The notes beneath the pieces are model-generated. The model ran no database searches. It was not told the origin of the DNA and was given only the letters and a program-made list of their open reading frames with translations. Made by a program: the position numbers and the translations under genes. From DATFPQ01 sp035264765 (GTDB taxonomy: Bacteria; Actinomycetota; Actinomycetes; Actinomycetales; Angustibacteraceae), in NCBI GenBank assembly GCA_035264765.1, contig DATFPQ010000178.1:1-41689 (forward strand): a stretch of DNA of 41,689 nucleotides, written 5' to 3'. The first letter of the stretch is position 1. Each line of letters begins with the position of its first letter. Positions 1-7,723 of this stretch are shown in pieces.

Positions 1-366
1 CTGCGGTTCGGGTCCCGGGTCAGCCGGTGGGCTTCGAACCTGCACCGGCCGGCAGCTTGACCCACGCCTCCACGATGTAGCTCCCGGCCGGCATGATCGT
101 TCTCGCGTCTAGGCCGGGACCCCCGCCCCCATCAACCCGAGCAGTGCGAGCCCGGACACAGGACGTCGTGACATGCGCAAGTCGTTCTCCCTTGAACGAG
201 TGGTCGAAAGTTTCGTTAACAAAGGGCGGAACTGTCGAGAAAGAGGAGACCATCCTCGTCCCCGAGATGTCAACGGCGGCGCCCCGGCTTCCCGCCTCCG
301 GCCGCCGAGCAGCTGCCCCCCTGGGGGGAAGCGCCAACCGCTCGGCTTGATGTAGACACACCTGAT
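1..366. other. Gene-free left edge
   Basis: No reading frame in this stretch looks like a real protein. The short frames are arginine/proline-rich and lack family resemblance. A 24-codon frame on the minus strand (about 94 to 20) contains MPAGSYIVEAWVKL, which looks less biased, but it is too short to assign. There is a somewhat AT-richer patch near 204-222, and this could hold the promoter of the following membrane protein, but I see no clear -35/-10 pair. Confidence 0.4.
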
Positions 367-900
367 GTGGCCAGAGCTGGAGCAGGGTCTGCACCCACGT
401 CGTCGCCCAGTCGGCCGCTGTCTCGGAACGGCCGCCGTTGGTTCCTGGTCCTGCACATCGCTGCAGGGGGCGCATGGTTGGGGCTAGACGTCGCCCTGGG
501 TGTGCTCGTCCTCACCGCCGCTACGGCCGACGACCCAGGCGCCCGCGTCGTGTCCTACCAAGCGATCAACCTGATCGCGGTGTGGCCGCTGCTGACGGTC
601 GGCCTGCTGTCCTTGGCCAGCGGGGTGGTCCTCGCCTGGCGCAGCAAGTACGGGCTTCTTCGCTACTGGTGGGTGGCGATCAAGCTCGCGCTGAACATCG
701 CGCTGACCGCGCTGGTGCCGCTCGCCCTACGCCCCACGGTGCTGGACGCTGTCGACCGGGCCAACGAGTTCTCCGCCAGGGGGGCCGGTGACCTGTCCGT
801 CGGCAACCTCGTCTTCCCGCCGCTCGTTTCCCCGGCCGCCCTGCTCGTCGCGATGGTGCTCTCGGTCTTCAAGCCCTGGGGACGGATCCCTCGACGGTGA
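367..900 (+). CDS. Four-helix membrane protein, DUF2269-like
   Basis: This encodes a 177-residue integral membrane protein of unknown function. After a basic, low-complexity N-terminus (about 25 residues) there are four hydrophobic segments, near residues 27-50, 68-90, 101-120 and 155-170. The first begins WFLVLHIAAGGAWLGLD, with a histidine inside the helix, the pattern I associate with DUF2269-type and related actinobacterial small membrane proteins. The start is GTG at 367. The first 20 residues look unconserved, so the true start may be slightly downstream. It stands alone on the plus strand, convergent with the next gene. The family assignment is by pattern only; the membrane topology is well supported. 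Confidence 0.65.
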   Translation: MARAGAGSAPTSSPSRPLSRNGRRWFLVLHIAAGGAWLGLDVALGVLVLTAATADDPGARVVSYQAINLIAVWPLLTVGLLSLASGVVLAWRSKYGLLRYWWVAIKLALNIALTALVPLALRPTVLDAVDRANEFSARGAGDLSVGNLVFPPLVSPAALLVAMVLSVFKPWGRIPRR

Positions 901-923
901 GCCCCAGCTCGTCAGCGACGGCC

Positions 924-1358
924 TCACCGAGGTTGCTGCGCGTTCCCCATGTTGCTCGTCGTCAGGCCCCAGATCACGAACACGTTCAGGGCGAGCACAA
1001 CGAGCGCCCAGAGCGGGTAGTACGGAAGCCAGAGGAAGTTGGTGATCACGGAGATCCCGGCGAGGAAGACGCCGAAACCGCGAGCTGCCGCGTTACCCGT
1101 GAAGATGAACGCCCCGGCCACGGCGACAAGTGCGCCGAGGATGAGGTGGGTCCAACCCCACGCCGTCGGATCCAGCCTCAGCACGTAGTTCGGCGTGTTG
1201 ACGAGGAAGTCGTTTCCGTTGATGAGGGCGATCAGCCCCTCGAAGAACTGCAGAAAACCGACGACCAACATCGTCGAGCCGGCGAAGACCGTGGCGCCCT
1301 CGGCCCAGGGCGAGTTCCGGACGTTCGGTTTCCGTTGGCGCGGCACGGCCTCAGCCAT
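924..1358 (-). CDS. DUF7144-family membrane protein
   Basis: A 144-residue protein with four predicted membrane helices and a short basic N-terminus. The first helix follows WAEGATVFAGSTMLVVGFLQ, and the loop has FLVNTPNYVLRLDPTAWGW, with the later helix motif LPYYPLWALVVLALNV. This combination is typical of the actinobacterial DUF7144 family, whose members are short four-helix proteins of unknown role. Length and hydrophobic spacing match the family. The gene lies on the minus strand about 110 bases downstream of another small membrane protein on the same strand, so co-transcription is possible. No enzymatic motif is visible. Confidence 0.8.
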   Translation of the reverse strand: MAEAVPRQRKPNVRNSPWAEGATVFAGSTMLVVGFLQFFEGLIALINGNDFLVNTPNYVLRLDPTAWGWTHLILGALVAVAGAFIFTGNAAARGFGVFLAGISVITNFLWLPYYPLWALVVLALNVFVIWGLTTSNMGNAQQPR

Positions 1359-1467
1359 CGTGTCCTCCTCTGATCGATCGCTGACGATCCGACGCTAGGC
1401 GCACACACGACACGGCCGCGTCATCCGGATCTGGTGAACTCCGCACTTCCACCGGCGGCCGGGGTCC

Positions 1468-2124
1468 TCACGCGGTTCGGGGGATGGTCGTCCGCTGCCC
1501 CTCGCTGTGCAGGCCAGCGGCGGCGCACGCCAGGAAGCACGCCGCGCCCGCCGCGGTGTTCCAGTTCGCCGCCGCCTGGCCGATCATCGATGTGCTCGCG
1601 GGGACGACGTAGCCGGCCAGCGCCGAGATCCCGAAGAAGACGCAACCCAAGAGGTTCACCGCGGGTTGCCACCATCCCGTCGTCCCGCGCGTCGGCAGCC
1701 AACCGTGCCGACCGCTGGCCCGGTAGGCGATGACGCCGGAGACCAGGAAGCAAACCGACCCGAAGGCGTCGGGGCGCCACACCAGCCGGTCGTAGTCCGG
1801 ATCGGCCACCACGGTCCGCATCGCGCGGAACGTCGAGACGTTGAAGAAGACCGTGCCCGCCAGCTGAGTCGTTGCGGACCGCCACTCCGCCCGGCCTGCC
1901 GCGGCGACGTGACGGCGTGCCGCGGCGAGTCGCGCTTGAAGGGCGCCACCGGTGGTGAACAGGAGCGAGCCGACGAAGAACGTCACCGCCACGGTGACGG
2001 CGCCGACCAGGTGGGCGTAACCAGGAAATGGGCCGATGAAGAAGCACGCGGACCCGAGGGCGAACGCGAGGGCCATCCACCGCTCCCGGGACCAGCCGGA
2101 CCTCAAGCTGCCCCGCGCCACCAT
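1468..2124 (-). CDS. Multi-pass membrane protein, YrhK-like
   Basis: A 218-residue membrane protein with about five or six hydrophobic segments. Helix pairs of the form ALGSACFFIGPFPGY and FFVGSLLFTTGGALQ recur, with similar later segments (AFGSVCFLVSGVIAY and NLLGCVFFGISALAGYV). This repeated small-residue/aromatic helix pattern resembles YrhK-type membrane domains, in two or three copies. A soluble basic linker (about residues 62-85) separates the first pair from the rest. The start at 2124 is ATG. It is divergent from glutamate decarboxylase, with roughly 140 bases between them. Function is unknown; the family call is tentative. Confidence 0.6.
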   Translation of the reverse strand: MVARGSLRSGWSRERWMALAFALGSACFFIGPFPGYAHLVGAVTVAVTFFVGSLLFTTGGALQARLAAARRHVAAAGRAEWRSATTQLAGTVFFNVSTFRAMRTVVADPDYDRLVWRPDAFGSVCFLVSGVIAYRASGRHGWLPTRGTTGWWQPAVNLLGCVFFGISALAGYVVPASTSMIGQAAANWNTAAGAACFLACAAAGLHSEGQRTTIPRTA

Positions 2125-2261
2125 GACGGCACTCGACCACGTCCAGCCGCCAAGGTCATCGCCCGGCCGGGATGAACGCGGACGCGGTTAGCCCCACGCG
2201 GGTGATGTACGGGCCGACGACGCGCAGCAGAGTCGGATGACCTACTACAACTGGGGTTGGC

Positions 2262-3647
2262 ATGCACCGGATGAGGCGTGATGAAGAAGCCGAGCAGGCA
2301 CTGCTGTCGGTCGCGTACTGCGGGCGGCTTGCGGTCGAGCCGCTGCCGAAGAACCGGATACCTGCGCTGAGCTCCGATGCCGACACCGCATACCGGGTGA
2401 TTCACGACGAGCTGTTGCTCGACGGGAGCTCCCGGCTGAACCTGGCGACGTTCGTCACGACCTGGATGGAGCCGCAGGCGGAGAGCCTGATGGCGGCTGC
2501 CTTCGACAAGAACATGATCGACAAGGACGAGTACCCCGCGACGGCCGAGATCGAGCGCCGCTGCGTCAACATCGTCGCCGACCTGTTCCACGCCCAGCCA
2601 CACGAGACCGCGGTCGGCGTCTCCACCATCGGCTCCAGCGAGGCGGTCATGCTCGCGGGCCTCGCGCTGAAATGGCGGTGGCGCGCGCGGCGGGCCGCTG
2701 CGGCGCTGCCCGCCGACCGACCGAACCTCGTCCTCGGCAGCAACGTCCAGGTGGTGTGGGAGAAGTTCTGCCGGTACTGGGACGTCGAGGCCCGGTACGT
2801 CCCGATCACGACCGACCGATACACGATTACGCCGGAGACAGCCCTGGCGCAGGTCGACGAGAACACCATCGGCGTGGTGGCGATCCTGGGCACCACCTTC
2901 ACCGGCGAGTTCGAGCCGATCAAGGACATCGGTGATGCACTGATCCGGCTGAACGCCGCGCGCGGCTGGGACGTCCCGCTGCACGTCGACGCGGCGAGCG
3001 GCGGGTTCGTGGCACCCTTCCTGCACCCGGACCTCGAGTGGGACTTCCGTCACTCGGCGGTGCGGTCGATCAACGTCTCCGGGCACAAGTACGGCCTCAC
3101 CTACCCCGGCGTCGGGTTCAACGTGTGGCGGGACGAGGAGGACCTACCGGAGGACCTGATCTTCCACGTGAACTACCTCGGTGGCGACATGCCCACGTTC
3201 ACGCTGAACTTCTCCCGCCCGGGCAACCAGATCGTCGGCCAGTACTACAACTTCCTGCGCCTCGGCCGGGCGGGCTACACCCGGGTCATGACGACCTTGA
3301 GGGACGTGGCGACCTCACTGTCCGAGCGCGTGGCGAAGATCGGTCCGTTCGAGCTGCTCAGCGACGGCTCGGACATCCCCGTCTTCGCATTCCGTATGCG
3401 CGAGAGCAACGGGTACACGGTGTTCGACGTGTCGAACCGGATGCGGAACTTCGGCTGGCAGGTGCCTGCCTACACGATGCCGGCCAACGCGGAGGACATG
3501 GCGGTGCTGCGCGTCGTCGTCCGGGAGGGCTTCTCGGCCGACCTGGCAGACGAGTTCTGCATGCAGCTGACCGATGTCGTGGAGCACCTGGAGCGGCACG
3601 GAGCGCCCCCGGGTGAGCCCGATGTGACGCCGTTCAGCCACTCCTAA
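2262..3647 (+). CDS. gadB: Glutamate decarboxylase (PLP-dependent)
   Basis: Converts L-glutamate to 4-aminobutyrate and CO2, consuming a proton; a cytoplasmic enzyme linked to acid resistance and GABA metabolism. The 461-residue length matches the GAD family. Recognisable elements are LDGSSRLNLATF near residue 55, the TIGSSEAVMLAGLALKWRWR block near residue 125, the PLP-binding HVDAASGGF, and the Schiff-base lysine in SGHKYG. That lysine is residue 276 from this start, the same number as in the E. coli enzyme, which supports the ATG at 2262 (a second in-frame ATG lies at 2271). There is no adjacent glutamate/GABA antiporter, so this may act in GABA production or glutamate turnover rather than a complete acid-resistance module. 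A strong inverted repeat follows the stop. Confidence 0.95.
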   Translation: MHRMRRDEEAEQALLSVAYCGRLAVEPLPKNRIPALSSDADTAYRVIHDELLLDGSSRLNLATFVTTWMEPQAESLMAAAFDKNMIDKDEYPATAEIERRCVNIVADLFHAQPHETAVGVSTIGSSEAVMLAGLALKWRWRARRAAAALPADRPNLVLGSNVQVVWEKFCRYWDVEARYVPITTDRYTITPETALAQVDENTIGVVAILGTTFTGEFEPIKDIGDALIRLNAARGWDVPLHVDAASGGFVAPFLHPDLEWDFRHSAVRSINVSGHKYGLTYPGVGFNVWRDEEDLPEDLIFHVNYLGGDMPTFTLNFSRPGNQIVGQYYNFLRLGRAGYTRVMTTLRDVATSLSERVAKIGPFELLSDGSDIPVFAFRMRESNGYTVFDVSNRMRNFGWQVPAYTMPANAEDMAVLRVVVREGFSADLADEFCMQLTDVVEHLERHGAPPGEPDVTPFSHS

Positions 3648-3671
3648 CACCGAGCACCCGTCGGTCGCCAC

Positions 3672-3744
3672 CACGAAGATTCGTGCCGATTCGGCATCAT
3701 CGTGGCAACCAGCGTCGCTGCGACGAAAGCCGTTGCCACGATGA
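3672..3744. terminator. Double hairpin between convergent genes
   Basis: Two inverted repeats lie between the stop of glutamate decarboxylase and the stop of the convergent ATP-grasp gene. CACGAA-GA-TTCGTG spans 3672-3685. A longer perfect 13-bp repeat has arms 3697-3709 and 3732-3744, and its loop holds a further small hairpin (CGTCGC-T-GCGACG). No T-run follows, as is common for actinobacterial terminators. The position supports a bidirectional terminator. Confidence 0.65.
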
Positions 3745-3766
3745 CGCCATTCCGGCGCAGAGAACT

Positions 3767-4696
3767 TCACCGAGCAGACGACGGCTCCCGCGTCAACGCT
3801 GCCCACTCCTCGCTCTCCCGCTGCGCGGGCAACGGGAGAGCGGACCGCAGCTCGGGCAGCAGCCCACGCCCCTGCACGTTCTGGATCTCCAGGCCGGGAC
3901 GCGCGTTCACCTCCAGGACGAGGTGCCCGTGCGTGCGGTCGAAGACGATGTCCGCGCCCAGGTACCCCAGGCCGGTGGCGTCGGCGCAGGCCTCGGCGGT
4001 CCGGAGCACGTCCGACCACGCCGGGACGCGCAGACCCACGAGCGGCAGGCCGGTGTCCGGGTGCTCCACGCAGGCACGACGCCGCCACCGCGCTGCGGTG
4101 ACGCGACCGCTGGCGAGGTCGACCGCGGCCCCGATGCCGCCCTGGTGCAGGTTCGCCCGGCCACCGGACGCCCTGGTCGGCAGGCGAAGCATTGCCGCGA
4201 TGGGGGTTCCTTCGCGACAGATCACCCTGACGTCCGGCATGCCGGAGCCCACGACCCGTGCCAGCTCCTCACTGGTCCGCAGCAGGGGCTCGATCAGGGC
4301 CGAGTCGTCGGACCGCCCCGCCGGTGAGTACTCCCCGTGCAGGATCAGCCGGGTGTGGTCGACGACGTCGCGCAGCCGCAGCCGTCGTCCGCCCAGGCTG
4401 CGCCAGCCGGACCCGTCCCGGCCCCCGGCCAGCAGGATCCCGCAGCCCCCACGGCCGTGGTTCGGCTTCAGTGCCCAGCTGTCCGGCAGCGCGTCGACCG
4501 TGAGGGCCGCCAGGTCCAGCCGGTTCTCGACCACGGCGACCGTCGGCGGCACCGGCAGGCCGGCCGCGGCGAGCAACAGCTTGGTGGCCACCTTGTCGTT
4601 CACCAGGCTGACCGACGTCCAGTCGTTCACCCGGTCGATGTGGTCGTTGCGGGCGTTCATGCCGAGTACGGCGCGCCAGCCGGTCAGACGGTTCAT
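3767..4696 (-). CDS. RimK-like ATP-grasp ligase (alpha-L-glutamate ligase-like)
   Basis: A 309-residue ATP-grasp enzyme, the family that joins an amino acid to a carboxylate via an acyl-phosphate. Visible motifs are the N-terminal LGMNARNDHIDRVN, LVNDKVATK (lid/ATP region), WALKPNHGRGGCGI (glycine-rich nucleotide loop), NLHQGGIGAAVDLASG, and the metal-ligand end VLEVNARPGLEIQN. This is the signature of the 'alpha-L-glutamate ligase-like' subgroup known from marine proteobacteria, whose substrate is unknown to me. The ATG at 4696 overlaps the stop of the upstream gene by 4 bases (ATGA). A longer upstream frame exists but runs through the neighbouring gene and has no family similarity, so I reject it. 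Translational coupling implies that it works with the membrane protease-like partner. Confidence 0.85.
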   Translation of the reverse strand: MNRLTGWRAVLGMNARNDHIDRVNDWTSVSLVNDKVATKLLLAAAGLPVPPTVAVVENRLDLAALTVDALPDSWALKPNHGRGGCGILLAGGRDGSGWRSLGGRRLRLRDVVDHTRLILHGEYSPAGRSDDSALIEPLLRTSEELARVVGSGMPDVRVICREGTPIAAMLRLPTRASGGRANLHQGGIGAAVDLASGRVTAARWRRRACVEHPDTGLPLVGLRVPAWSDVLRTAEACADATGLGYLGADIVFDRTHGHLVLEVNARPGLEIQNVQGRGLLPELRSALPLPAQRESEEWAALTREPSSAR

Positions 4697-5859
4697 GCTG
4701 TGCCCCCCAGAACGGCGCTGCGGAAACGGACCAGCTCGCTGACGCGCAGACCCTTGTAGCGCCCGACCAGGATGCAGACCCCGGTCAGGATCGCCCCGAG
4801 CTCGAGGGGGTGCGTCTCGCTCGCCGCCCGCACGCCGGGCAGGACGAGCACCAGGCTTACCCCTACTGCGACGGCAATAGTTACAACTGAGGCAAACAGG
4901 GCCGATGACAGGCCGTCTTCCTCCCGGCACTCCCAGAACCGCTCGATGAGGGCAGCCAGCACGACCACGGGGAAGGCGGCTCCGATCACGCTGCTGTCGT
5001 CGGACCCGAACAGAGCTTCGTTGCCGGCGATCACCATGGTCACCGCACCGATCAGCACGGCCAGCCGGGCGACCCGAGGCAGCCGCAGCCGCCGGATCAG
5101 GGGTTCGACCGCGACGGCGAGGCCGCACACGACCACGGTGACGAGCAGCCCGAGCGGAAGTCCGGTGGACACGTAGGTGAGCGCGAGGAGCACGGGCGCG
5201 AACGTCCCGAAGGTGTGGACTCCGACCATCTGCCGCATCGCCACGACGAGCGTGGCACCGAGGGCCAGACCAGCCAGCAGGGCGCCCTGGCTCGGCGGCA
5301 GCGGGCCTGACGTGACGAGCAGGGCCAGCGCGGACGGCGGCCGGTTGGCACCCGGCGTGGTCAGGTGGGTCTTCGACACGTCGACGACGAACCCGTCCAG
5401 GTCGTGCCGCCCCACCAGGATGCGGCTGGTCAGGTCGCTCCGGTCGTTCACCGTGACGCGCGTGGGGATGGATCGCCCGTCGATCTGCAGCGTGACGCGC
5501 ACGACCGGGCGCGTCTCAGTGCCCAGTGACGACGTCACTGTCAGCTTCTCTGCGTTGGCGAGGTCGAGGCCGAGTTCCTTGGCAAGCTCCGTGTCGATCG
5601 AGGACCTCGCCGCCCCCGTGTCGATGCGCGCGAACGCCTCGTGGCTCTTGCCGGCATGCGGCGCGACGACCCGCACCAGCTCCTTGCGGCCCACGGTGGA
5701 CGGCCCATCCGGACCGGTGCCGGCGGCCGCGGCACTGCTGGCGCCCAGGATCAGGGCGGCGAACACGGCCGCGACACCAAGCAGCGCCGCCACCAGGCCG
5801 CCAATGGGGCCGCGCACATCCAGCGCCGCCCATCTCAATCGTCGTCCGACAAGCATCAC
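4693..5859 (-). CDS. Retropepsin-like (RimK-associated) domain fused to a 7-helix membrane module
   Basis: A 388-residue membrane protein in three parts. Residues about 17-47 form a hydrophobic signal/anchor. Residues about 60-165 resemble the putative 'ATP-dependent zinc protease'/RimB family, now viewed as retropepsin-like: FARIDTGAARSSID carries the D-T-G active-site triad, and the domain ends in RILVGRHDL. Residues about 190-385 contain seven hydrophobic segments with VHTFGTFAPVLLALTY and FPVVVLAALIERFWE. I recognise these from the seven-helix domain that is fused to an inactive transglutaminase in proteobacteria. The first codons are GTG (5859) and ATG (5856), behind GAGGGG. It is coupled to the ATP-grasp gene. 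Inference: ligation and cleavage of a peptide or amino-acid tag at the membrane. The substrate is unknown. Confidence 0.8.
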   Translation of the reverse strand: MMLVGRRLRWAALDVRGPIGGLVAALLGVAAVFAALILGASSAAAAGTGPDGPSTVGRKELVRVVAPHAGKSHEAFARIDTGAARSSIDTELAKELGLDLANAEKLTVTSSLGTETRPVVRVTLQIDGRSIPTRVTVNDRSDLTSRILVGRHDLDGFVVDVSKTHLTTPGANRPPSALALLVTSGPLPPSQGALLAGLALGATLVVAMRQMVGVHTFGTFAPVLLALTYVSTGLPLGLLVTVVVCGLAVAVEPLIRRLRLPRVARLAVLIGAVTMVIAGNEALFGSDDSSVIGAAFPVVVLAALIERFWECREEDGLSSALFASVVTIAVAVGVSLVLVLPGVRAASETHPLELGAILTGVCILVGRYKGLRVSELVRFRSAVLGGTA

Positions 5860-6075
5860 TACGTCCCCTCGTCACCACCCAGACAAATTCCCCCATGGGG
5901 ACGGGCCAGCGCTCACAGCGCTTTCCGCCCACGTCTTCGAGCCTGGTATGGAACCGTGAACATGCCGTCAACAGGCGCGAACCGGACGCAACCTAGAATC
6001 CGGGAATTTTCCTGCGCCCCAGGGCGTGCAACCCGCTTGGCGCGCGTAGCCCGATCCTTGCCGGCGGACATTTCG

Positions 6076-6104
6076 CCCACATCCGGGCAGATGCCGGACG
6101 TGGG
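6076..6104 (-). terminator. Stem-loop downstream of the qorB-like gene
   Basis: Arms 6076-6086 and 6094-6104 pair over 11 bases with one mismatch that can form G-U, around a 7-base loop. The hairpin begins a few bases past the stop codon of the minus-strand oxidoreductase. The rest of the 250-base gap up to the next gene contains a CCCCATGGGG palindrome near 5893 and nothing else I can name. Confidence 0.55.
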
Positions 6105-6109
6105 GGCTG

Positions 6110-6970
6110 TCAGGAGCCGACCAGCGGCCGCAGACCGTCCACCAGCGGCGTGCTCGGACGACCGGCCAGCCGGGACAGGTCCCCCGTCTGGATCGCCAGG
6201 GCTCCGTCGCGGATGTTCCGGTCGATCGCCACCAGGAACTCCGCGGTCTCGTCGTCCAGCCCGGCCTCTCGCAGGATGCTCAGGTGCTCCTCGGGCGACA
6301 CCCGCTGGTAGTGCACCTCTCGGCCGAGGAGGGTCGACAGCGCGTCGGCCAGGTCGTCGAACGTCCAGGCCTCGTCGCCGGAGAGCTCGTAGATCTTGCC
6401 CTCGTGACCGTCCGTGGCAAGTGCTGCGGCGATGGCGGCAGCGAAGTCCTGGCGCGTCGCGCTGGCCACACGACCGTCGCCGGCGCTGGAGATCACCGTC
6501 CCGGTGGCTGCGGCCTGCTGAGCCACCGGAGCGTAGTTCTCCGTGTACCAACCGTTGCGAAGGAAGGTGAACGGGAGTCCGCTCGCCCGGATGTCGTTCT
6601 CGGTCGCGACGTGGTCGGGCGCCACGGGAAGGGCGGACCGGTCTGCCGCCAGGGCGCTGGTGTAGGCAAGCCGCGCGACGCCAACCTGGCGAGCGGCGTC
6701 GAGGACGGCCCGGTGCTGAGCCACACGACGCCCCACGTCCGGTCCGGAGACGAGCAGGACGGTGTCTCCGGCGTTCAGCGCGGCTTCGATCGTGGCCGGG
6801 TCGTCGTAATCGAGGAGCCGCGTGCGGACGCCGCGTTCGGCGAGGTCCGTGAGCCGGTCCAGGGATCGTCCGGTGGCCACCACCTGCGCCGGGCCGACGC
6901 CGCGGGCCAGCAGCTGCTCGACCACGTGGCGGCCGAGCTGGCCGGTGGCAGCAGTCACGACAATCGACAT
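6110..6970 (-). CDS. NmrA-like NAD(P)H:quinone oxidoreductase (QorB-like)
   Basis: A 286-residue atypical short-chain dehydrogenase of the NmrA/QorB group. The N-terminal Rossmann motif is TAATGQLGRHV (residues about 6-16), followed by the basic VVATGRS that favours NADPH. VARLAYTSAL marks the central strand. The segment ENDIRASGLPFTFLRNGWYTENY is highly characteristic of QorB and related quinone reductases. The family reduces quinones or senses redox state without a classical Tyr-Lys catalytic pair. The start codon is ATG at 6970, after AGGAGAG. It follows the esterase gene by 20 bases on the same strand, so the two are probably one transcript. Exact substrate unknown. Confidence 0.85.
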   Translation of the reverse strand: MSIVVTAATGQLGRHVVEQLLARGVGPAQVVATGRSLDRLTDLAERGVRTRLLDYDDPATIEAALNAGDTVLLVSGPDVGRRVAQHRAVLDAARQVGVARLAYTSALAADRSALPVAPDHVATENDIRASGLPFTFLRNGWYTENYAPVAQQAAATGTVISSAGDGRVASATRQDFAAAIAAALATDGHEGKIYELSGDEAWTFDDLADALSTLLGREVHYQRVSPEEHLSILREAGLDDETAEFLVAIDRNIRDGALAIQTGDLSRLAGRPSTPLVDGLRPLVGS

Positions 6971-6990
6971 GGCGAGGTCTCCTCTCCTGG

Positions 6991-7689
6991 TCAGGACGCT
7001 GTCTGCGGGAGGCTGAGGACGCCGGCCAGCCAGACTCGCAGGGTATCGAGGGCGGCGGGCGACAGCCCATGACCGCCGGCGTCACGGTGCGCGGTCACCG
7101 CGGCACCGGAGTCGGCGTGCAGGTAGCCCCAGGTCCGGTCCAGAAGCTCGCGGGGAATCACGGTGTCGGCATCGCCCTGGGCGACCAGAACCGGCCGCCC
7201 TACCAGCCGTCCCGGCGTCACGGGGAGGCCGGCGTCAAAGGGAAGAGTGCCGTAGAGGACCGCGGTGCCGCTCCACCGCTCGGGGTCCTGCAGCAGGAGC
7301 CCGCCCGCGAAGGCCGCGCCGCCGCTGAACCCCACCAGCACCACGGGGCGGGGAGCCGGTGCCGTCTCGTCGAGCCACTCCCGGAACCAGCGCATCGTGG
7401 CGGCAAGTGACTCGGTCACCGGCCGGCCGATCCCCCGGTTGGCGAACCAGGCGAAGCCCGGTCCCTCGGCGATCGGCGCCCGGACGGCGACGTACTCGGC
7501 TCCCGCCGGCAGGGCCTCGGTCAGCCGGACGAATTCCGTCTCGGTGGAGCCCCGGCCGTGCAGCAGTACGACCAGCGGGCCGCCGGCACCGCTCCTGGCG
7601 AGCACCGGAGCTGGCCAGGCGGCCCTCAAGGAACCGCCCGAGGAACGTCTGGCAGGGTCACGACCACGGTCGATCTCGGACATGGGCAC
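6991..7689 (-). CDS. Alpha/beta hydrolase, phospholipase/carboxylesterase type
   Basis: A 232-residue cytoplasmic serine hydrolase. The oxyanion segment LVVLLHGRGS (about residues 38-47), nucleophile elbow VGFSGGAAFA (serine near residue 121), aspartate in VAQGDADTVIP, and histidine in DAGGHGLS give a complete Ser-Asp-His triad. Length and motif order match the YpfH/carboxylesterase-2 group, which cleaves short esters. Its N-terminal 25 residues are low-complexity and may not be conserved. The gene sits 34 bases after UDP-galactopyranose mutase and 20 before the QorB-like gene, so it could be transcribed with either. Its physiological ester substrate cannot be deduced. Confidence 0.85.
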   Translation of the reverse strand: MPMSEIDRGRDPARRSSGGSLRAAWPAPVLARSGAGGPLVVLLHGRGSTETEFVRLTEALPAGAEYVAVRAPIAEGPGFAWFANRGIGRPVTESLAATMRWFREWLDETAPAPRPVVLVGFSGGAAFAGGLLLQDPERWSGTAVLYGTLPFDAGLPVTPGRLVGRPVLVAQGDADTVIPRELLDRTWGYLHADSGAAVTAHRDAGGHGLSPAALDTLRVWLAGVLSLPQTAS

Positions 7690-7723
7690 CCCGTCTCGTC
7701 CCTCGCAGGCTATTCGCCCCGGC

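Noticed and set aside
30..45. T-arm-like sequence (TTCGAA with flanks) near the left edge
   Set aside because: No acceptor stem, anticodon arm or pairing T-stem can be formed around it on either strand; not a tRNA.
4697..5128. N-terminal extension of the ATP-grasp gene upstream of 4696
   Set aside because: Translates the antisense-like frame of the membrane gene; the conserved family start and the ATGA overlap favour 4696.
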